Assembly (NCBI RefSeq): GCF_910578445.1
Contig: NZ_CAJTQC010000033.1
Location: forward strand, 1-29,983
Reading direction: 5' to 3'
DNA from: an uncultured Duncaniella sp.
GTDB lineage: Bacteria > Bacteroidota > Bacteroidia > Bacteroidales > Muribaculaceae
Length of the DNA stretch: 29,983 nucleotides
Below, in pieces: positions 25,436 to 29,983 of the stretch. Below the pieces are notes generated by a model. It had not been told where the DNA came from. It saw only the letters and a program-made list of their open reading frames with translations, and did no database searches. Made by a program: the position numbers and the translations under genes. Within the stretch, counting starts at the first letter, position 1. Every line of letters begins with the position of its first letter.

Positions 25436-25444
25436 GCAACATAT

Positions 25445-25473
25445 AAGTCTTTAACCTCACTTGTGAAAGACTT
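25445..25473 (+). other. Leader hairpin before the antiterminator gene
   Basis: An 8-bp perfect stem (25445-25452 with 25466-25473) has an inner CAC-TT-GTG mini-stem (25458-25465) on its 3' side, and TTTTC follows directly at the end of the stem. It would lie in the 5' leader of transcripts from the inverted promoter. It could be an attenuator or a recognition element for the UpxY-like protein. Confidence 0.5.
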
Positions 25474-25567
25474 TTCGGAAGTTTGATAGTCAAGTTGATT
25501 TAAAATCTTAACTGATAGACAATTAACTATTATCAAGCTAAGTAAAAGAACACTCTTTATCTTACAT

Positions 25568-26575
25568 ATGTCCTCCCAATCGGATCAGGAAAACATTAAC
25601 TGGTATGTATTGAATTTTATTAGGAGTTCCTACAGGAATCTCCCTCAGAAGACTATTGACCGGTTTAATGTGACCAACAAAACTAAGTTAGAATTATTTG
25701 CTCCAACTTATGTGGTCAAAGAGGAAAAACAGGGAGAACTGAAATTCAGGACTCTTAACCTTACATTCCACTATGTATTTGTAAGGGGGAGTTTTGATGA
25801 TATAAAACAATTGTGTGGATTGTCCAACGGTTTCTCATTCCTGATCGACCATAGTAACGAAGATCGGTATGCAGTAATTGACGACAAACGTATGATGCAC
25901 TTCCAGAACATCGCACGAGCATATCGGAACTGCCTGCCATATTTCTCTCTTGACGATATTGAACTTGAGGATGGCGACATTGTAGAGGTCGTTAAAGGCG
26001 ATTTTCCGGGTCTGATCGGCCACTATATGCCGAATGCCAAGAGTAAAACAGGGAATATCGTCCTCAGCATATTTAATAATGTAGGAACTATAGCCTTCAA
26101 CGTGAAGGTGACCGACGTAAGAGTACTGGAATTTTCCAAACGCTCCACACGTGCTAATGACCAGATAGACGCATTCGTTCCTCATCTCCTGAAAGCCCTG
26201 CGAGCTTTCTACAACAATGAGGCTTTGACAACATCTCTTGCAGCAAAACTATCGGTATTCTGCGGACGTATGGGCATCGTCAGGCTCAACAATCACAAAC
26301 TCGATGCACGACTTCAAATTCTACTCTATGCGGCTAACCATATAATAGGAAATTCATCAGCCGCAAACATTGCATTAGAGAAACTTCAAGCTACCAAGGA
26401 TTCAGTAACTAATGAATGGTCCAATGGTACAATTGAGCTCATCTTTGCTATCCTCAACAAAGACCGTGAGCGGCTGGCATCAAACTACTCTAAACTCAAC
26501 TCCCTTGACGCCACCTCTAAGGCTCAACAGATGATACTTGCGGAATATACCTACTATCTTGCGGATAAACAATAG
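25568..26575 (+). CDS. UpxY-like NusG-family transcription antiterminator with C-terminal extension
   Basis: This 335-residue protein starts with a NusG N-terminal domain (about 10-120; NWYVLNFIRSSYRN, LFAPTYVVKE, LTFHYVFVRGSFDDI). A KOW-type domain follows (about 134-190; LEDGDIVEVVKGDFPGLIGHYMP). UpxY proteins ride on RNA polymerase and allow it to read through the leader of their own capsule operon. Typical members have about 170-200 residues. Here an extra helical region (about 195-335) follows, which I do not recognise. The gene heads the polysaccharide locus, after an invertible promoter and a leader hairpin, and the next gene starts 3 bases after its stop. Confidence 0.85.
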   Translation: MSSQSDQENINWYVLNFIRSSYRNLPQKTIDRFNVTNKTKLELFAPTYVVKEEKQGELKFRTLNLTFHYVFVRGSFDDIKQLCGLSNGFSFLIDHSNEDRYAVIDDKRMMHFQNIARAYRNCLPYFSLDDIELEDGDIVEVVKGDFPGLIGHYMPNAKSKTGNIVLSIFNNVGTIAFNVKVTDVRVLEFSKRSTRANDQIDAFVPHLLKALRAFYNNEALTTSLAAKLSVFCGRMGIVRLNNHKLDARLQILLYAANHIIGNSSAANIALEKLQATKDSVTNEWSNGTIELIFAILNKDRERLASNYSKLNSLDATSKAQQMILAEYTYYLADKQ

Positions 26576-26578
26576 ATT

Positions 26579-27406
26579 ATGGAAGAGACAACAACTGCTG
26601 TTCCAACGATTGATAATAGTAAACTAATCAGCTTACTTGACACTCGGATTGTAGATTTCTCTGACATCGAAGAAGCTATAGATTTTGCGTATCTGATCTG
26701 TCAGTCAGCAAGCCAAGGCGGTATGTTCATTTCTGAGAATCAGGATCAGCAATTGCTTGAACGCGTCCGCAAAGCAGCAAAAGAATGGGTCAAAGAAATC
26801 CGTCTGCGTATTGCTTCCATGTCAGTTTCCAATGCCTTGGAAGTGATACATGTATTCGATTTTGTTCATCGTATCGCATACAGTAAACCAGCAGATTCCG
26901 CCTTCATCAACAAATACACTCTGCAAGCCTTTGAGGCACGTATCCAAGGAAATCAATCGGTGAACGAATACACCCTCTTCCGTCAGATCAATGCCGGCAT
27001 CAAGCGCTGCGACCCAGCCTACATCGACCGCCCTCTCCGATGGTACTCAATCTCACTCGAACGCTGGCACAAAGAATTCAAAGGTAATAACCATTCCGCT
27101 AAATCCCCCATCTACGATACCATCCAAAAGCTCAACATTCTTCTTGAAAGCGATCTTTGGATCTACGAAACCCGAAATCAAACGGCGTTCAAAAGACAGC
27201 TTTTTAATAGATATAGCTATCTCCTCGCAGACTTTGACTCCTATGATATTCGCACTCTTAGAGTACTCCATACCTTTGTTACAACCATCCATCTCCTCAA
27301 CATAGACGACAACTCCGACGACTACAGGAATGATATTATCGAGCATCTAATTAATAAACTACCATCAACATCATTTTTTAAATTAATGCTTACGATACAA
27401 ATTTGA
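26579..27406 (+). CDS. Unknown helical protein in the UpxZ position
   Basis: This 275-residue protein has no signal peptide or membrane helix and appears mostly alpha-helical. It is polar, with Trp/Tyr-rich patches such as DRPLRWYSISLERWHKEFKG. It begins 3 bases after the antiterminator stop, so the two are co-expressed. In Bacteroides capsule loci this second position is held by UpxZ, a smaller protein of about 160 residues that blocks competing UpxY proteins. This one is longer, and I cannot recognise UpxZ similarity by eye. A regulatory partner of the antiterminator is the leading idea, from context alone. Confidence 0.7.
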   Translation: MEETTTAVPTIDNSKLISLLDTRIVDFSDIEEAIDFAYLICQSASQGGMFISENQDQQLLERVRKAAKEWVKEIRLRIASMSVSNALEVIHVFDFVHRIAYSKPADSAFINKYTLQAFEARIQGNQSVNEYTLFRQINAGIKRCDPAYIDRPLRWYSISLERWHKEFKGNNHSAKSPIYDTIQKLNILLESDLWIYETRNQTAFKRQLFNRYSYLLADFDSYDIRTLRVLHTFVTTIHLLNIDDNSDDYRNDIIEHLINKLPSTSFFKLMLTIQI

Positions 27407-27516
27407 GTCTCTGAGCCCTCTACACTCTTCTCTATATGCTCACTACACCAACATTTCGTTACTTTCTAATTGAAAACGACATAAACAATTTAAGATAATA
27501 ACATATTTTCAGTCTT

Positions 27517-28875
27517 ATGTTATTTAAAATCAAGAACTTATTAAACAGAGTCACCACAGGCAACGAAAGAAGCGTAAAAGTTAAGAAAAACTTTATCGCA
27601 TCACTCGGCATAAAAGGGATAAGCATAGCTGTCACATTTTTTCTTGTCCCCATAACATTGGGTTATGTTTCCGATGAACTTTATGGCATCTGGCTCATAC
27701 TTTCATCCGTATTATGGATGCTGCATTATTTTGATGTCGGTTTTACTCTCGGACTCAAAAACAAACTGACCGAAGCGATTGCGGCTAATGATTTTGAAAG
27801 AGGCAAGCAGTTAGTTTCAACAACCTACATGATGCTTATGATAATTTTTATTCCATTAGGTATCATACTAGAACTCATAACCCCTTTTATCCCTTGGGCT
27901 AATTGGTTCAACGCTCCGGATCAATATAATGCAGAAATAACAAGTGCTTTACAAGTGATGTTCGCATGCGTCTGCCTACAGATGATTGTCAATACATTAG
28001 TATCAGTCTTATCAGCATATCAGCGAACAGCTATTGCATCTCTATTTCCTGTAATAGGAAATGTCGTCTCCCTGATAGTCATTGTTTTCCTCACAAAATT
28101 TACAGAACCATCACTAACCAAACTTGCATTTGCCATATCAACAATGCCGGTTGTCGTATTGATAATTGCTTCGATTTGGCTTTATATTTCCACATATAAA
28201 GAAATTTCACCGTCATTCAGATGTGTTAGATTTAATCTTGTAAAAGAAATATTTGGCCTGGGAGCAAAGTTTTTTATAATCCAGATACAGATTATTGTCG
28301 TCTCGCAGGCTGCAAACATCTTTATATCTAATTTTTCGAATCCAATAGAGGTCGCGAATTATAATGTAGCCCTTAGATACCTGAATGTTGCGATAATGGT
28401 ATTCAATATTCTTCTTACCCCAATTTGGCCGGCTTTTACAGACGCATATGCAAAAAAAGATTTTGATTGGATGAAGAATATATATATGAAATTGAAAAAA
28501 ATATTGTTACTTACCATCGGTGTCATAATTCTCATGGTCATTGTTTCTCCTATAGTGTATAAATTATGGGTTGGAAATAAGATGAACATACCATTTGCGA
28601 TGACAGCAGCTGTATCCATCTATGTAATAACGCTTTCATGGAATACGTTTCAAACGATATTAATTAATGGATTCGGCACTATAAAATTACAGACTTACAT
28701 TACACTGGCAGGTCTTATCATCTATATACCTCTCGCGCTTGTTCTTGGCAAATTCCTCGGGGCAATCGGAGTTGTACTTTCAATGGCAACTGTATACCTA
28801 CTTTATGCGCCAGTATTCAGCATCCAACTAAACAAACTGATAAATAACAAGGCTACCGGAATTTGGATAAAGTAA
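27517..28875 (+). CDS. Wzx-type polysaccharide flippase
   Basis: This 452-residue polytopic protein with about 12 hydrophobic segments belongs to the MOP/MATE-like polysaccharide exporter group. Landmarks include an N-terminal FIASLGIKGISIAVTFFLVPITLGYVSDELYGIWLILSS, then YFDVGFTLGLKNKLTEAIA. It would flip lipid-linked repeat units across the inner membrane for capsule or O-antigen assembly. Base composition is clearly more A+T-rich than in the genes before 25000, typical of transferred surface-polysaccharide clusters. It follows the unknown protein after 110 bases and precedes the polymerase by 99 bases. Confidence 0.9.
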   Translation: MLFKIKNLLNRVTTGNERSVKVKKNFIASLGIKGISIAVTFFLVPITLGYVSDELYGIWLILSSVLWMLHYFDVGFTLGLKNKLTEAIAANDFERGKQLVSTTYMMLMIIFIPLGIILELITPFIPWANWFNAPDQYNAEITSALQVMFACVCLQMIVNTLVSVLSAYQRTAIASLFPVIGNVVSLIVIVFLTKFTEPSLTKLAFAISTMPVVVLIIASIWLYISTYKEISPSFRCVRFNLVKEIFGLGAKFFIIQIQIIVVSQAANIFISNFSNPIEVANYNVALRYLNVAIMVFNILLTPIWPAFTDAYAKKDFDWMKNIYMKLKKILLLTIGVIILMVIVSPIVYKLWVGNKMNIPFAMTAAVSIYVITLSWNTFQTILINGFGTIKLQTYITLAGLIIYIPLALVLGKFLGAIGVVLSMATVYLLYAPVFSIQLNKLINNKATGIWIK

Positions 28876-28974
28876 ATCAAAAAAATACGAAAGTATCAAT
28901 AAGAAAACGATCTCGTTTAAATTACACCGTATTACCCTTGCCCTGAATTAAAGACCGTATTTACCCTACGAATA

Positions 28975-29940
28975 ATGAACCAAGTTGAAAAAATAAAAAG
29001 AGATAGATTCTTGAATTTCTATTTCTTTATGATGTATTTATATACATCGATGCCCGCTCTGCAATTCAATATGACGGGTAAATCCAATCTGTTTTTTTTA
29101 ATTTTAGGATATGGCCTTACTTTGATTGCTGCTATAAAATATAAAATAAATTTCTTTAATAAGAAACTAATATGGATTTTTACGATTGTAGTTTTGTGGA
29201 CGTGCGCACAATTGGCTATACATGGTTCTTTCTTTATACTTTCTCCATTTATTATCCTTGAGATATTATCGGCTTTTATCATCATCAAAATATTCGGGAA
29301 ATCAATATTCAGAAGGTTCGAAAACGTAACGTATATTCTAAGTATCATAGCATTGATATTCTGGGTTTGTAACATCTGCATGTTCCCACTAATGAAACTG
29401 ATAGCAAACTTCTTTGGTGTTGAGGCCGATGGTGATAAGTCAACTTCACTTATTATATATACCATCAACATGACAGATAGTATACGTAACTGTGGTTTTG
29501 CTTGGGAACCAGGTCGAACAGCTTGTATGGTATGTGTAGGGTTATTATTTTATCTAATGAGGACTAAATGCAATTTTAAAACTCCTCGTTTTTGGATTAT
29601 GACTGCATGTGTCGTATCGACTATGTCCACAACTGGTTTTAGTGTATACATCGTTATATTGCTATTGTGTTATATGGCATATCATCGAATAAATATTCTT
29701 CATTTGTCGGCTCTTGCTGCTATCGTATTCTGTGTGTTCAGTTTACCGTTTATGGGAGAAAAAATAAAAAGCCTGATTGGAGAAGCAGACAATAATGGAA
29801 TGTCACATATAAGCAAATCACTAACTTGGGATAGTGAGAATAAATCTGAAGCAGAACGAAATTTTTATGTTCCTCAAAGATTTGAAGGCTTGATGTTCAG
29901 CACGATGAATGTCGTAAATACAAACTATTTTAGTACATGA
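28975..29940 (+). CDS. Wzy/O-antigen polymerase-like membrane protein, apparently short
   Basis: This 321-residue polytopic protein has about nine hydrophobic segments. The periplasmic-loop motif RNCGFAWEPGRTACM (about 170-184) resembles the 'GFxWEPG' segment of Bacteroidetes O-antigen polymerases and ligases, which join repeat units on the lipid carrier. It ends at a TGA (29938-29940) after QRFEGLMFSTMNVVN, where family members usually continue with an NPILGYG-like loop and further helices. It may be frameshifted or truncated. The window ends 43 bases later, so the remainder cannot be followed. A/T content is high, as in the flippase gene. Confidence 0.75.
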   Translation: MNQVEKIKRDRFLNFYFFMMYLYTSMPALQFNMTGKSNLFFLILGYGLTLIAAIKYKINFFNKKLIWIFTIVVLWTCAQLAIHGSFFILSPFIILEILSAFIIIKIFGKSIFRRFENVTYILSIIALIFWVCNICMFPLMKLIANFFGVEADGDKSTSLIIYTINMTDSIRNCGFAWEPGRTACMVCVGLLFYLMRTKCNFKTPRFWIMTACVVSTMSTTGFSVYIVILLLCYMAYHRINILHLSALAAIVFCVFSLPFMGEKIKSLIGEADNNGMSHISKSLTWDSENKSEAERNFYVPQRFEGLMFSTMNVVNTNYFST

Positions 29941-29983
29941 CAAAAATTGAAATCATGCTGTTAAACAGTTAAATTTTAGGTGA

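Larger units (their letters stand above)
25246..25437. promoter_or_regulatory. Putative invertible (phase-variable) promoter element
   Basis: A perfect 17-bp inverted repeat (25248-25264 and 25419-25435) flanks 154 bp. Inside is one full-consensus Bacteroidetes promoter on the - strand, pointing away from the antiterminator gene at 25568. No TAnnTTTG points towards that gene anywhere between 25154 and 25567, so the drawn orientation would be OFF. The layout, size and position in front of a UpxY-type gene match the invertible promoters of Bacteroides capsular-polysaccharide loci (established knowledge). Inversion itself is inferred. The rest of the 25019-25567 gap holds the hairpin at 25094 and the leader after 25437. 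Confidence 0.75.

Overview
The window looks like a chromosomal segment of a gut-type Bacteroidales bacterium, possibly Muribaculaceae-like (family is inference). Several genes are preceded by the Bacteroidetes -7 element TAnnTTTG. A GLPGLI-family secreted protein, an OMPP1/FadL-type outer-membrane protein, a Pif1-TPR helicase and a UpxY-like antiterminator at the head of a surface-polysaccharide locus fit the same group. No tRNA, rRNA, CRISPR array, insertion sequence or prophage gene was recognised.

Region 1 (1-7715, all + strand): the 3' end of GDP-L-fucose synthase and its terminator; an FKBP peptidyl-prolyl isomerase with a Nudix hydrolase; class II fructose-bisphosphate aldolase with its own promoter and terminator; a GLPGLI protein; then dGTPase, a TPM-domain membrane protein and an AGCS sodium:amino-acid symporter in a tight run. 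Region 2 (7758-12154): gapA on the - strand, divergent from mscL, then a small secreted protein translationally coupled to a secreted family-1 pectate lyase. Region 3 (12204-15678, - strand): a pyrB-pyrI-flavin reductase-glyA gene run linking pyrimidine and one-carbon metabolism.

Region 4 (15679-19308) is a compact regulatory module: an ECF sigma factor and a four-helix membrane protein (possible anti-sigma) on the - strand, divergent from an ABC-2 exporter (ATPase and permease) on the + strand. The intergenic DNA is a 69-bp dyad carrying two back-to-back ECF-type promoters, each TGAAAC-N16-CGTCTAA, one aimed at the sigma gene and one at the exporter. Region 5 (19309-25153): a secreted Trp/Gly/Pro-repeat protein, an outer-membrane beta-barrel protein, a stretch of short repeats and palindromes, and a Pif1-type helicase fused to TPRs.

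Region 6 (25154-29983) is the start of a surface-polysaccharide locus, visibly richer in A+T than the rest. A 17-bp perfect inverted repeat flanks 154 bp carrying one full-consensus Bacteroidetes promoter (TTTG-N20-TAATTTTG) that points away from the operon. This has the layout of a phase-variable invertible promoter in the OFF orientation. Downstream are a leader hairpin, a long NusG/UpxY-like antiterminator, an unknown helical protein in the usual UpxZ position, a Wzx-type flippase and a Wzy-type polymerase that ends unusually early.

The two observations most worth checking are the invertible promoter (25246-25437) and the symmetric divergent ECF promoters (16835-16903).
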